64,000 bases of DNA from Hydrogenophaga palleronii_A (GTDB lineage: Bacteria > Pseudomonadota > Gammaproteobacteria > Burkholderiales > Burkholderiaceae_C), in assembly GCF_031457455.1 (NCBI RefSeq), contig NZ_JAVDWU010000012.1, forward strand, positions 62,001 to 126,000, written 5' to 3'. Under the pieces are notes generated by a model. It saw only the letters and a list, made by a program, of their open reading frames with translations, was not told where the DNA came from and ran no database searches. Made by a program: the position numbers and the translations under genes. Positions 24,884 to 33,654 of this stretch are shown one piece after another; the stretch's first letter is position 1; every line of letters starts with the position of its first letter.

Positions 24884-24979
24884 CTGGCATATGTCTTGCA
24901 CACACATGGATCGAGTGCATGCCGCTACCCAATGCGGTGCACACAGCCTCACAACAGTGCATTTTTTGTGGAGAACTCC

Positions 24980-25399
24980 ATGGCCGAACCCTCTGTGACA
25001 ACGCTCTCGCCCGCTGAAGTGGTCGACGAATTTCTGCGCGTGATCATGATTCCAGACCCGGCCGGCGCGCGCCGCTTTGTGTCGCCCGCGCTGCGCATCC
25101 GCTTCACCGGCGGGCGCGCCATGAGCGACCCTTCAGAGTGCGCAGCCTTCAACGCCTCACGCTACCGCTGGGTGAAGAAGCGCATTGAACGCACCGACAC
25201 CGTGGCCGGCGGCAGCGATGCAGAGACCGTGGTCTACAGCGTGGGCACCCTGCACGGCGAATGGCCAGACGGCACGCCGTTCGAAGGCAACCGCTATGTG
25301 GACCGTTACGTGGTGAGCAACGGGCTGATCACACACATGGAGGTGTGGAACGACAGTGCCGAATGGCTGCTGGTGCGCGCTGGCCTAGCCACGCTGTGA
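24980..25399 (+). CDS. SnoaL/NTF2-like protein
   Basis: A 139-residue protein with an NTF2-like (SnoaL) fold pattern: an N-terminal helix (SPAEVVDEFLRVIMIPDPAGARRFV) then beta strands with RIRFTGGR, VVYSVGTLHGEWPDG and DRYVVSNGLITHMEVWND. Members are small hydrolases, isomerases or binding modules. ATG 24980 follows GGAG; the open frame upstream runs through the operator region and is unlikely. It is the first gene of a four-gene plus-strand set. Confidence 0.8.
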   Translation: MAEPSVTTLSPAEVVDEFLRVIMIPDPAGARRFVSPALRIRFTGGRAMSDPSECAAFNASRYRWVKKRIERTDTVAGGSDAETVVYSVGTLHGEWPDGTPFEGNRYVDRYVVSNGLITHMEVWNDSAEWLLVRAGLATL

Positions 25400-25410
25400 C
25401 GGGAGGCACC

Positions 25411-26334
25411 GTGACTGCCCAGTACCCCGGCCCCTTGCCCGACCACGGGCGCTTTGACTACCGGCCCATCACGCGCCGGCCCCTCTATCGCTGGCCCAAC
25501 GGCGCGGGGCTGGCGGTGTACTTGGGCTTCAACATCGAACACTTCGCGTTTGGCGAGGGCATGGGCGCAGGCATCGGCCCCGCATCGCCCCAGCCCGACG
25601 TGCTCAACTTCAGCTGGCGCGAATACGGCAACCGCGTGGGCGCCTGGCGCTGCCTGGAGCTGTTCGACCAGCTGGGCCTGCCCACGGCGGCGCTGATCAA
25701 CACCGCGCTGTACGACCACTGCCCCGAACTGGTGGCCGCCTTCATGGCGCGCGGCGACGAACTGGTGGGCCATGGCCACACCAACGCCGAACGCCAGGGT
25801 GTGCTGGACGAAGCGGCGGAACGCGCGCTGCTGGTGCGGTGCCGCGAGCGCATGCAGAGCGAAAGTGGCGCGGAGGTGGGGGGTTGGCTTTCGCCCTGGA
25901 TTTCAGAGAGCCGCACCACGCCCGACCTGCTGAGCGAGACCGGTTACCGCTACACCCTGAACTGGTGCCACGATGACCAGCCCCTGCGCATGCGCACCCG
26001 CAACGGAAGGGGCCTGTGGGCCGTGCCCTACCCCCAGGAGCTCAACGACATTCCCATGATCGTGGCGCGCCAGATGGACGGCAAGGACTTTGCGCAAATG
26101 GTCATCGACCACTTTGACGAAATGCTTGATCAGGCGCGCAGCCAGCCGCTGGTGATGGGCGTGGCCCTGCACCCCTACCTGGTGGGCCAGCCCTACCGGC
26201 TGCGCCACCTGCGCCGCGCACTGCAACACCTGGCCGCCGCGCGCGACCGGGGCGACATCTGGTTCACCACCCCCGGCGCCATCTGCGACCATGTGGACAC
26301 GCTCGCACAGACCCACCCCTCCCTGCTCGACTGA
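25411..26334 (+). CDS. Polysaccharide deacetylase family protein (PuuE/allantoinase-like)
   Basis: Metal-dependent amidohydrolase of the NodB fold, close in pattern to the PuuE-type allantoinases that open cyclic ureides. Visible features in the 307 residues are LGFNIEHF near residue 35, GDELVGHGHTN in the middle, GGWLSPWISES and VALHPYLVGQPYR. The GTG start at 25411 is preceded by GGGAGG; no ATG fits. It is 11 bp after the SnoaL gene and 31 bp before the amidase. The exact substrate is unknown; a cyclic or linear amide is likely. Confidence 0.85.
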   Translation: MTAQYPGPLPDHGRFDYRPITRRPLYRWPNGAGLAVYLGFNIEHFAFGEGMGAGIGPASPQPDVLNFSWREYGNRVGAWRCLELFDQLGLPTAALINTALYDHCPELVAAFMARGDELVGHGHTNAERQGVLDEAAERALLVRCRERMQSESGAEVGGWLSPWISESRTTPDLLSETGYRYTLNWCHDDQPLRMRTRNGRGLWAVPYPQELNDIPMIVARQMDGKDFAQMVIDHFDEMLDQARSQPLVMGVALHPYLVGQPYRLRHLRRALQHLAAARDRGDIWFTTPGAICDHVDTLAQTHPSLLD

Positions 26335-26365
26335 CATCTGCCTGCCCTCACCCAAGACCTTCCCC

Positions 26366-27556
26366 ATGACCTTCCCCATCAATGACACCGTTGGCGCCTG
26401 GGTGCCGCATGGCCGCTTCCAGATCGACCCAACCGCTGCCGGCCCTTTGAGCAGGCTCACCTTCGCCACCAAAGACCTGTTCGATGTGGCCGGCCACCCC
26501 ACCGGAGGCGGTAACCCCACCTGGCTGGCGACCCACCCGCTGCCCACCGCCCACGCAGCCGTCATTGACACCCTGCTTGGCGCCGGGGCCACGCTCATGG
26601 GCAAGGTGCTCACCGACGAGCTCGCCTACAGCCTGCACGGCGAGAACGCTCACTACGGCACACCCGTCAACACACGCTACCCTGACCGGGTGCCCGGCGG
26701 TTCGTCCAGCGGCTCGGCTGCAGCGGTAGGTGCCAGGCTGGTGGACCTCGCCCTGGGCACCGACACCGGCGGCTCCACCCGCGTGCCCGCCAGCTACGGC
26801 GGCCTGTGGGGCTTGCGCACCACCCACGGCCTGGTGTCGAAGCAGGGTCTGGTGCCGCTGAGCCCGGGCTTTGACACCGCCACCTGGCTGGCGCACAGCT
26901 TCGACACCTTCGAGCGCGTGGGCCAGGTGCTGCTGCCTGCCAGCACGTGGGCACCCGCCCGCGTGATGGTGCCCACCGACGCATGGGCACTGGCCGATGC
27001 GGAGTTCGCCGAGCCGCTGGCGCGCGTGCGCGATGCGCTGGCGGCCCACCTGGGGGTGGCACCTGAATCTGTGCGCGCTGCGGGCGACACGCCGCTGGAC
27101 CAATGGCGCCAGACCTACAACACCGCAGGCGCAGACGATGCGTGGCGCGCACACGGCGCGTGGATCACCGAACACCGGCCCGTGTTTGGCGCCGCCATCG
27201 ATGCGCGCTGGCGCGCGGCCGCCGCCGTCACGCCGGAAGCCGCCGCAGCCGCCTGGCAGCAGGTGGCCCGGATCCGCGAAGCGGTGCGCGCTCTGGTAGG
27301 CTCCGACGGTGTCGCTGTGCTGCCCTCGGCCGCCAGCCTCGCACCCCGCCGGGATGCCGACCCCGCCGTGGTCGACGCGGTCCGTCTGCGCACCATGGCC
27401 ATCACCTGCATCGCCGGGCTGGCCGGTTTGCCGCAGGTCAGCCTGCCGGTGAACACGTTGCAGGGCGACGTGCTCGGGGTGTCGTTGCTGGGACCGGCAG
27501 GCAGCGACCTGGCCCTGATCCGACTGGCTGGACAACTGCATGCCGAACTCCGCTAA
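26366..27556 (+). CDS. Amidase (amidase-signature family)
   Basis: Hydrolyses an amide or ureide bond by a Ser-cisSer-Lys triad: Lys36 (FATKDLF), cis-Ser113 (GGSSSGSA) and nucleophile Ser137 (TDTGGS), with the same spacing as in GatA. At 396 residues it is shorter than GatA (about 490) and closer to the compact AtzF/amidase type. It follows the deacetylase gene, suggesting sequential ring opening and deamidation. The 3' end overlaps the GntR gene by 17 bp. Confidence 0.9.
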   Translation: MTFPINDTVGAWVPHGRFQIDPTAAGPLSRLTFATKDLFDVAGHPTGGGNPTWLATHPLPTAHAAVIDTLLGAGATLMGKVLTDELAYSLHGENAHYGTPVNTRYPDRVPGGSSSGSAAAVGARLVDLALGTDTGGSTRVPASYGGLWGLRTTHGLVSKQGLVPLSPGFDTATWLAHSFDTFERVGQVLLPASTWAPARVMVPTDAWALADAEFAEPLARVRDALAAHLGVAPESVRAAGDTPLDQWRQTYNTAGADDAWRAHGAWITEHRPVFGAAIDARWRAAAAVTPEAAAAAWQQVARIREAVRALVGSDGVAVLPSAASLAPRRDADPAVVDAVRLRTMAITCIAGLAGLPQVSLPVNTLQGDVLGVSLLGPAGSDLALIRLAGQLHAELR

Positions 27557-28349
27557 TTCGCCGCTTCGAAAACCCCGCAAGCCCCACACGGCCGCTGCTG
27601 CCAAGGCTGCTGCGCCCGCACGCCGCCCTCGCGCAGCCGTGCCGGCGCACCGGTCCGAACCACCCCCCTCACCGGCCGACGACGCCGATGTGGAAACGCG
27701 CATCTACCGCGCCGTGTTCGACGGTGTGATGAGCCAGCGGCTGGCGCCCGGCACCAAGCTGCCCGAAGCACCGCTGTGCGAGCTGTTCGGCGTGAGTCGC
27801 GCAGTGGTACGCAAGGTGCTGCAGAAGCTGGCGCACGACCACATCGTGCAGCTGCGCCCCAACAAGGGCGCCATGGTGGCGGTGCCCACCCGCGAAGAAA
27901 CCCAGCAGATCTTTGAGGCACGGCGCGCGCTGGAAGCGGCCATCGTTCGGCTGGTGGCCGAGCGCGCCACACCGGCCAATCTCAAGGCCCTGCGCCAGCA
28001 ACTGCGCGACGAACACCAGGCCATGCACCGCTTCGACCAGCCCGCCTGGGCCCGGCTGGCCAGTGCCTACCATCTGCGCCTGGCCGAACTCTCGGGCAAC
28101 CCCATCCTGCAGCGCTACCTGGTGGAAATCGTCTCGCGCTGCTCGCTCATCGTGGCGGTGCACCAGCCGCCGGGCAACGCGGCCTGCGAGCACGATGAAC
28201 ACGAGCGCATCGTGGAATGCATCGAAAAAGGTGACGCCGATGAGGCGGTGCGCCTGATGGACGAGCATCTGCTGGACCTGGAGCGCCACCTGATGCTGGA
28301 CAAGCCCAGCGCGCAGCAGGATCTGGCCCGGATGCTGGGCCTGGGGTGA
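27540..28349 (+). CDS. GntR family (FCD/FadR-type) transcriptional regulator
   Basis: A 269-residue regulator. Residues 1-50 are a low-complexity Ala/Pro/Arg segment. A GntR winged helix covers about 52-115 (LAPGTKLPEAPLCELFGVSRAVVRKVLQKLAHDHIV), and an FCD all-helical effector domain about 120-260 (HLRLAELSGNPILQRYLVEIV). The TTGT-N2-ACAA sites at 24827-24883 match what this family binds, so it probably represses both arms of the locus until its ligand appears. The unusual N-terminal extension may be disordered, or the true start may be further in. Confidence 0.9.
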   Translation: MPNSANSPLRKPRKPHTAAAAKAAAPARRPRAAVPAHRSEPPPSPADDADVETRIYRAVFDGVMSQRLAPGTKLPEAPLCELFGVSRAVVRKVLQKLAHDHIVQLRPNKGAMVAVPTREETQQIFEARRALEAAIVRLVAERATPANLKALRQQLRDEHQAMHRFDQPAWARLASAYHLRLAELSGNPILQRYLVEIVSRCSLIVAVHQPPGNAACEHDEHERIVECIEKGDADEAVRLMDEHLLDLERHLMLDKPSAQQDLARMLGLG

Positions 28350-28420
28350 TGCTGTGGCCCTTTCAGCGCACCCAAACCGCTGATAAGCTTGCATGCAGCA
28401 TGGCTGCGGAGTGCATCCGA

Positions 28421-29287
28421 ATGACCGAACGGCTCTTTCTTCGCCTCCAGGAAGACCTCACTCAAGGACCTGAATCGGCGGCGCCTGCGGGCACGCTGCG
28501 CTCGCTGCCGGTGCCCGCTGCGCTGCGCCAGCAGGTGGCGCACGGCCTGATGTACCGCGAGTCATTTGCCGACGGCGTCGAGGTATTGGAGCGGGTCTTG
28601 CCCGATGGCGCGGTGCGTCTGGTGCTCAATCTCGCAACACCACCCTCCGCAACCGGTGAAGCCACCGGCGCCCTGATCATCGGCGCGTCCAGCTCGGCCG
28701 CCATGGTTCGGCTCCAGGGTCAGATGCACGGGCTGTCCATCACGCTGCTGCCCGGTGCCACCATGGATCTGTTCGGCCTGCCGGCTGGTGAGTTCACAGG
28801 CACCGCGGTCTCGCTCCGAGAGCTGCTGCAGGACGATGCCGCCGCACTGTGTGAGCGCCTGGCCACGGCCTCTGGTGCCGAGGCGCGTGTCGAGGTGCTG
28901 TGGTCTCTGCTGCTGCAGCGGCTCCAGAGACGCCCCACCACGGCTTCGGCACAAGTGGCCGAGGCCATCAGGGTGATCACCGCCACAAGTGGCCGCCCGC
29001 GCATGCGAGACGTGGCAGACGCCATTGGGGTGGGCGAGCGCCGACTGCAGCAGCTCTTTCACACCCATGTGGGCTTGTCGCCGCGTGCGATGGGGCGGCT
29101 TTCACGGCTGCATCATCTCCTGCGCGCCTTGCGCAGGCGTCCTGCGGATGGCTGGGCGGCGCTGGCGGTCGACACCGGCTTTTACGATCAGTCGCACCTG
29201 GTCAATGAGTTCCGATCGCTGTGCGGCGTGACACCCACCGAGTTCATCAACCGCACGGTTTCGGGTTCTTCCAAGACGGCGAGCTGA
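28421..29287 (+). CDS. AraC family transcriptional regulator
   Basis: The product has 288 residues from ATG 28421. The C-terminal third is an AraC DNA-binding domain with two helix-turn-helix units: GRPRMRDVADAIGVGERRLQQLF, then the GWAALAVDTGFYDQSHLVNEF signature. The N-terminal part resembles the DUF6597-type sensor domain (YRESFADGVEVLERVLPDGAVRLVLNL). ATG 28400 is an alternative start. It lies 45 bp before an SDR gene on the same strand and may regulate it. Confidence 0.88.
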   Translation: MTERLFLRLQEDLTQGPESAAPAGTLRSLPVPAALRQQVAHGLMYRESFADGVEVLERVLPDGAVRLVLNLATPPSATGEATGALIIGASSSAAMVRLQGQMHGLSITLLPGATMDLFGLPAGEFTGTAVSLRELLQDDAAALCERLATASGAEARVEVLWSLLLQRLQRRPTTASAQVAEAIRVITATSGRPRMRDVADAIGVGERRLQQLFHTHVGLSPRAMGRLSRLHHLLRALRRRPADGWAALAVDTGFYDQSHLVNEFRSLCGVTPTEFINRTVSGSSKTAS

Positions 29288-29332
29288 AGGCCCGCTAACG
29301 TGGATGCCTTTCACCAGTGAAGGGACCAAGCG

Positions 29333-30241
29333 ATGAACAATGAGCACCAACCGGGTCGTCTGAAGGGACGCGTTGCCGTGGTCACGGGCGCAAGCCGTGG
29401 CGCTGGGCGGGGGATCGCCATCGAGCTGGGCGCTGCCGGTGCCACGGTTTATGTGACCGGCCGCAGCACGCGGGAACAGCCCGCACAGTCCTATGGGCAG
29501 ATCATGTCGCTGTCTGGCCTGGACACCATGCCCGGCACCATCGACGCCACCGCAGAGGCGGTCAGCCGAGAAGGCGGCGTGGGCATTGCCGTGCGATGCG
29601 ATCACACGCGTGAAGACGAGGTACAGGCCCTGTTCGAGCAGGTGCAACGCGACCATGGAAGACTCGACCTGCTGGTCAACAACGCATGGGGCGGACACGA
29701 GTCTTTTGACGGCAAGTTCGAGATGCCGTTCTGGGAGCACCTGTTGTCGCACTGGGATGCCATGATGGACCGCGGCGTGCGCAATCACTTGCTGGCCAGC
29801 CGCGCAGCGGCGCCGATGCTGGTGCGCCAGGGCCATGGCCTGATCGTGGCCACCACCTTCTGGGACCGTGACCGCTACCTGCGTGGCAACCTCTATTACG
29901 ACCTGGCCAAGGCCGCGATCAATCGCCTGGCGTTCGGCGTGGCGCAGGAACTGCGACCGCACGGTGTGGCATCGCTGGCCGTGTCCCCGGGCTGGATGCG
30001 AACCGAACTGGTGCTGACCGGCCACCAGACGGACGAGGCGCACTGGCAGGAACGGCCCGCGCTGGCGCGCACCGAGTCACCTCGCTACCTGGGGCGTGCC
30101 GTTGCCGCGTTGGCTGCCGATGCGAATGTGATGCAGAAGTCAGGCAGCGTGCTGCGGGTGGCCGATTTGGCGCGCGAGTATGGCTTCACCGATGTCGATG
30201 GCCGGGTCGTTGAGGCATTCGAAATCGAGGACAGCCCATAA
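29333..30241 (+). CDS. Short-chain dehydrogenase/reductase
   Basis: A 302-residue SDR: NAD(P)-binding TGASRGAGRGIA at about 18-29, LVNNAWGG in place of the usual NNAG motif, and catalytic YxxxK in YYDLAKAA. The Ser of the active site appears replaced by Thr (IVATTFW). It is longer than the classical 250 residues, with an insert after the first fold (GRSTREQPAQSYGQI). It is convergent with the minus-strand operon and follows the AraC gene. Substrate unknown. Confidence 0.88.
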   Translation: MNNEHQPGRLKGRVAVVTGASRGAGRGIAIELGAAGATVYVTGRSTREQPAQSYGQIMSLSGLDTMPGTIDATAEAVSREGGVGIAVRCDHTREDEVQALFEQVQRDHGRLDLLVNNAWGGHESFDGKFEMPFWEHLLSHWDAMMDRGVRNHLLASRAAAPMLVRQGHGLIVATTFWDRDRYLRGNLYYDLAKAAINRLAFGVAQELRPHGVASLAVSPGWMRTELVLTGHQTDEAHWQERPALARTESPRYLGRAVAALAADANVMQKSGSVLRVADLAREYGFTDVDGRVVEAFEIEDSP

Positions 30242-30270
30242 GCCCGGATCGGACGGCTGAACCCTCTTGC

Positions 30271-31230
30271 TCAGGCCAGCGCCAACGACTGGCGCACCAG
30301 TGTCTCTGCATCCCCATCGCTGACAAAACCGGCGTGCTCGGCCGCGAAGGTGCGCAGTGGGGGAAAACGGCCAAACAGCTGTTCGATGCGCTCATCGGGC
30401 GCCCAGCGCACCCGCTCGGCAGCAGGCACCGCATGCACGCGGCCGATGGCTTCGGCCAGCTCGGCCATGCTGAAGCGCAGGGTGGGCAGCAGCAGACTGC
30501 GTGAAGGCGGCAGGCGCTTGGCATCCACCACCGCGGCGTGCAGCAGGTTGTGGATCACGTTGGGCAGCGAAGACGCCCAGGTGGTGGCGCCGGGCGAGGT
30601 GGGGCAGGTGAACGGGCGGCCATGGGAGAGTTCGCGGATGAAGTCGCTCATGAAGCCCGAAAGCTGGCCGGTGGGTGCGGGCGGGCGCACCAAAATGCCG
30701 GGCAGGCGCAGGGACACGCCGTCCAGCCACCCGCGCCGGCTGGCGTGGGCCACAGCGATCTCAGCCATCAGCTTGTGTGCGCCGTACACCATGTGGGGCG
30801 CGGCGGGCGTGTCGTCGTTCACCTCGGGTGGCAAGGCCGCACCATAGACGGCGATGGTGCTGGCAAACACCAGGCGAGGCGGCGCGCAGCCGCGCTCGGT
30901 CTGGGCGCGGCAATGGTCCAGCAGCGACTGCGTGGCATCCAGGTTGACCACGCGCGCCAGGGTCGGCTGCGCCTCGGCGGTGCCGCCGGGCACGCTGGCC
31001 AGGTGAAAGATGCCCTCAAGCGGCGTTGAGAAAGCTGGCGCCCAGGTGTTGGGCTGCGTGAGGTCACCCGGCAGGGGCAGCAGGCGCGGGTCTGTCGGGC
31101 TGTCGTCCAGCGCCAGATCCGTGATGGCCAGTTGCGTGAGCGTGCGGCCACCTGGCAGGCCGTGTTCCAGCAGTTGCCGAACCAGCGCGCGGCCCACGAA
31201 GCCGTTGGCGCCAGTGACCAGCCAGCGCAT
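30271..31230 (-). CDS. NAD-dependent epimerase/dehydratase (DenD-like)
   Basis: Last gene of the 13-gene operon. The 319-residue extended SDR has TGANGFVG at residues 6-13 and YGAHK as the YxxxK motif, resembling D-erythronate dehydrogenase-type enzymes. FHLASVPGGTAEAQPTL is typical of that group. Its ATG overlaps the preceding FAH gene's stop as TGATG. It may oxidise a hydroxy-acid intermediate of the pathway. Confidence 0.85.
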   Translation of the reverse strand: MRWLVTGANGFVGRALVRQLLEHGLPGGRTLTQLAITDLALDDSPTDPRLLPLPGDLTQPNTWAPAFSTPLEGIFHLASVPGGTAEAQPTLARVVNLDATQSLLDHCRAQTERGCAPPRLVFASTIAVYGAALPPEVNDDTPAAPHMVYGAHKLMAEIAVAHASRRGWLDGVSLRLPGILVRPPAPTGQLSGFMSDFIRELSHGRPFTCPTSPGATTWASSLPNVIHNLLHAAVVDAKRLPPSRSLLLPTLRFSMAELAEAIGRVHAVPAAERVRWAPDERIEQLFGRFPPLRTFAAEHAGFVSDGDAETLVRQSLALA

Positions 31231-32222
31231 CAGCGTGCGCCTGGTGCGGCCACCACGCGTTGATCGATGACGCCGAAGGGGCCTGCCTGCCCATCGTCAA
31301 AACAGGCCTGCATGCGCACGCGGTCGCCGAACTTCATGAAGCCGGTGCGGATCTCGCCCACGTCGATCTTTTCGATCACGCGGCGTTCGGCGATACAGGC
31401 CGAACCCGCCGCCCGCGACACGTTGCTCACCGTGCCTGAGCCCACGATGGTGCCGGCACTCAGCCGGCGCGTGCGCGCCGCGTGGGCGATGAGCTGACCG
31501 AAGTGGAAACTCATCTCGCCACCATGTGGTTCGCCGAAGCGCTCGCCGTTCCACTGCACCTGCAAGCGCATCTGCACCCTGCCGTCGCACCAGGCGCTGC
31601 CCAGCTCGTCGGGCGTGATGGCCACGGGCGCGAAAGCCGTGGAAGGCTTGGCCTGCAAAAAGCCGAACCCGGTCTTCATCTCGTGCGGGCCCAGCGCGCG
31701 CAGGCTCCAGTCGTTGAGCTGCACCACCAGTCGCACGCAGGCCAGCGCGGCCTCGGGCGACGCGCCCATGGGCACGGGCCCCGTGACCACGCCGAACTCG
31801 CCTTCAAAGTCGATACCGTCGGCCTCACTGGGCAAAGGCACGTCGTCGCTCGGCCCCAGAAAGTCGTCGCTGGCACCCTGGTACATCACCGGCACGCTGT
31901 CGAACAGCGGAATCGGCGGCGTGTTGAAGGCCTGTTCCATCAGCCGGCCGTGGTTGAGGAAGGCGGAAGCGTCGAGCCACTGCGGGCCGCGGAGCAAAGG
32001 GGCCGCGCAGGCGGTGGGGTCGAAGTCGAAGGCGCCGGGCGCGCTGCCGACATTGAGTGATTCGAACAGATCGCACAGCGGCAGGTGGACCTCGTCCCAG
32101 CGTTGCAGGGCGTCGATCAGACTGGGTGCGACGGCACCGGCGCGCACGGCGCGATGACCATCGCGCGAGACCAGAACGAGGCAGCCGTCGAGCGTGCCGT
32201 CTTTGAGGGTGGCGAATTTCAT
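31230..32222 (-). CDS. Fumarylacetoacetate hydrolase family protein
   Basis: A 330-residue FAH-family enzyme, whose members cleave C-C bonds of acylpyruvates or hydrate 2-oxo-enoates in the lower part of aromatic catabolism. The N-terminus (MKFATLKDGTLDGCLVLVSRDG) is that of the long FAH-like group, and DGIDFEGEFGVVTG carries the metal-binding acids. ATG 32222 has GGGGAGG-type sequence on the complementary side only, so the ribosome site is weak. It follows the cupin gene by 28 bp and is coupled to the epimerase gene. Confidence 0.9.
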   Translation of the reverse strand: MKFATLKDGTLDGCLVLVSRDGHRAVRAGAVAPSLIDALQRWDEVHLPLCDLFESLNVGSAPGAFDFDPTACAAPLLRGPQWLDASAFLNHGRLMEQAFNTPPIPLFDSVPVMYQGASDDFLGPSDDVPLPSEADGIDFEGEFGVVTGPVPMGASPEAALACVRLVVQLNDWSLRALGPHEMKTGFGFLQAKPSTAFAPVAITPDELGSAWCDGRVQMRLQVQWNGERFGEPHGGEMSFHFGQLIAHAARTRRLSAGTIVGSGTVSNVSRAAGSACIAERRVIEKIDVGEIRTGFMKFGDRVRMQACFDDGQAGPFGVIDQRVVAAPGAR

Positions 32223-32250
32223 GGGGAGGTGCCCGGGAATGAGGGAGATG

Positions 32251-32829
32251 TCAGCGTGCGGCCAGCGCAGCAGCGAGGGACGGTTCGTAAGCACCATCGA
32301 CCAGCACGAACAGCATGCGGCACGGTTGGCCTGAGCGGTTGGCCCAGGCGTGGTTGCTGCCGCGCTGCACGACCACGCTGCCGGGCTTGAGTTGCACCTC
32401 GCTGTCGTCGAGCACCAGCGTCAGTTCACCTTCGATCACGATGCCATAGTCGACCGACTCGGTGCGGTGCATCAGCGGGTGGGGTGAATGGGCTTTCACG
32501 GTCGACGCCGCCTCGTCGCCGATCTGGGCGAAGGCATCTTTCATCTTGCCGGCGCCCTGGGCCAGGAACTCGGGGGTGTCGGGCGGGATGTCGACGAAGC
32601 GGATGCGTGTGCCCTGCTTGGGCGGGGGCAGCATCAGCGGGCCCAGCGTCGGGTCGGCGGCGTTGTCCACCGGTGCCGGGGCGCCGGTGGTGCTCCAGAC
32701 CTCGTGGAAGACTGTGCCCGGGATCGCGGTGATCTCGACCACGGTGGGCAGCGGGCCGCTGCTCGCGATGATGGCTTTGCCGTCGGCGTCATGGCCGGTG
32801 ACGACGCGGTGGATGGGTGGGAGGCTCAT
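32251..32829 (-). CDS. Cupin domain protein
   Basis: A 192-residue protein with a single C-terminal cupin: HPLMHRTESVDYGIVIEGELTLVL, then VQLKPGSVVVQRGSNHAWANRSG, giving the His/Glu metal ligands of the double-stranded beta-helix. The first ~110 residues form an extra N-terminal region often seen in small cupins of aromatic degradation gene sets. It may be a ring- or side-chain-cleaving dioxygenase, or an isomerase. It is 30 bp after the cyclase gene. Confidence 0.85.
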   Translation of the reverse strand: MSLPPIHRVVTGHDADGKAIIASSGPLPTVVEITAIPGTVFHEVWSTTGAPAPVDNAADPTLGPLMLPPPKQGTRIRFVDIPPDTPEFLAQGAGKMKDAFAQIGDEAASTVKAHSPHPLMHRTESVDYGIVIEGELTLVLDDSEVQLKPGSVVVQRGSNHAWANRSGQPCRMLFVLVDGAYEPSLAAALAAR

Positions 32830-32859
32830 GGCGTGTCCGTCTTCAAATCGGTTTTCAGT

Positions 32860-33654
32860 TCAGTCTTCAAAAATCGCCACCGCGCGCGTCCAGCCGGCCG
32901 AGGCGCCGCGAATCTTGTGCGGGAAACAGCTGATGGTGAAACCCGTGGGCGGCAAGGCCTCGAGGTTGTGCAGCTTTTCCAGGTGGCAGTAGCCGATGTC
33001 GCGGCCGGCCTTGTGGCCTTCCCAGATCAGCGCCTTGTTGCCGGTCTCGGCCACGCGCTGAGCGGTGTAGGAAAAGGGCGCGTCCCAGCTCCAGGCGTCG
33101 GTGCCCGTGAGGCGAACGCCGCGCTCCAGCAGGTACATGGTGGCCTCGTAGCCCATGCCGCAGCCCGCGCCCAGGAAGTCGGGCTGTCCGTAGCGCGAGC
33201 CGGCACGGGTGTTGACCACCACAATGTCCAGCGGCTCCAGGGTGTGGCCGATGCGTTGAAGTTCGGCTTCGACATCGGCTGCGGTGGCCACGTAGCCGTC
33301 GGGGAAGTGGCGGAAGTCCAGCTTCACACCGGGCTGAAAGCACCACTGCAGCGGCACTTCGTCGATGGTGATCGACGGCCTGCTGCCACCGTTCTTCGCG
33401 TCCTGCGTGGAATGGAAGTGCCAGGGCGCGTCGAGGTGGGTGCCGTTGTGCGTGGTCAAGGTCACCCACTCGGCGGCGGCGGCCTCGCCGTCGGGGTAGT
33501 CCGCAAGCGTGGTGCCGGGGATCATGGCCATGAACTCGGGCAGCGTGTCGGCGTGCTTCTGGTAGGTGATCTTTGGCGCCAGCGGTGGCGGATCGGAGAG
33601 CACGTCGTTCTCCAGATAGATGGAGAGGTCGACAAAACGGCGCTGCGGCTTCAT
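32860..33654 (-). CDS. Cyclase family protein (kynurenine-formamidase-like hydrolase)
   Basis: A 264-residue metal-dependent hydrolase of the cyclase family (Pfam Cyclase). The signature HNGTHLDAPWHF lies at residues 69-80, with His, Asp and His as metal ligands. Members include KynB and isatin hydrolase, which open amides or lactone-like rings. At 264 residues it is longer than KynB (about 210). It overlaps the MFS gene by four bases. Confidence 0.88.
   Translation of the reverse strand: MKPQRRFVDLSIYLENDVLSDPPPLAPKITYQKHADTLPEFMAMIPGTTLADYPDGEAAAAEWVTLTTHNGTHLDAPWHFHSTQDAKNGGSRPSITIDEVPLQWCFQPGVKLDFRHFPDGYVATAADVEAELQRIGHTLEPLDIVVVNTRAGSRYGQPDFLGAGCGMGYEATMYLLERGVRLTGTDAWSWDAPFSYTAQRVAETGNKALIWEGHKAGRDIGYCHLEKLHNLEALPPTGFTISCFPHKIRGASAGWTRAVAIFED

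Noticed and set aside
24877..24905. Sigma-70 promoter for the SnoaL operon from the TTGACA at 24877-24882
   Set aside because: The expected -10 position (about 24900-24905) reads CACACA, which does not resemble TATAAT.
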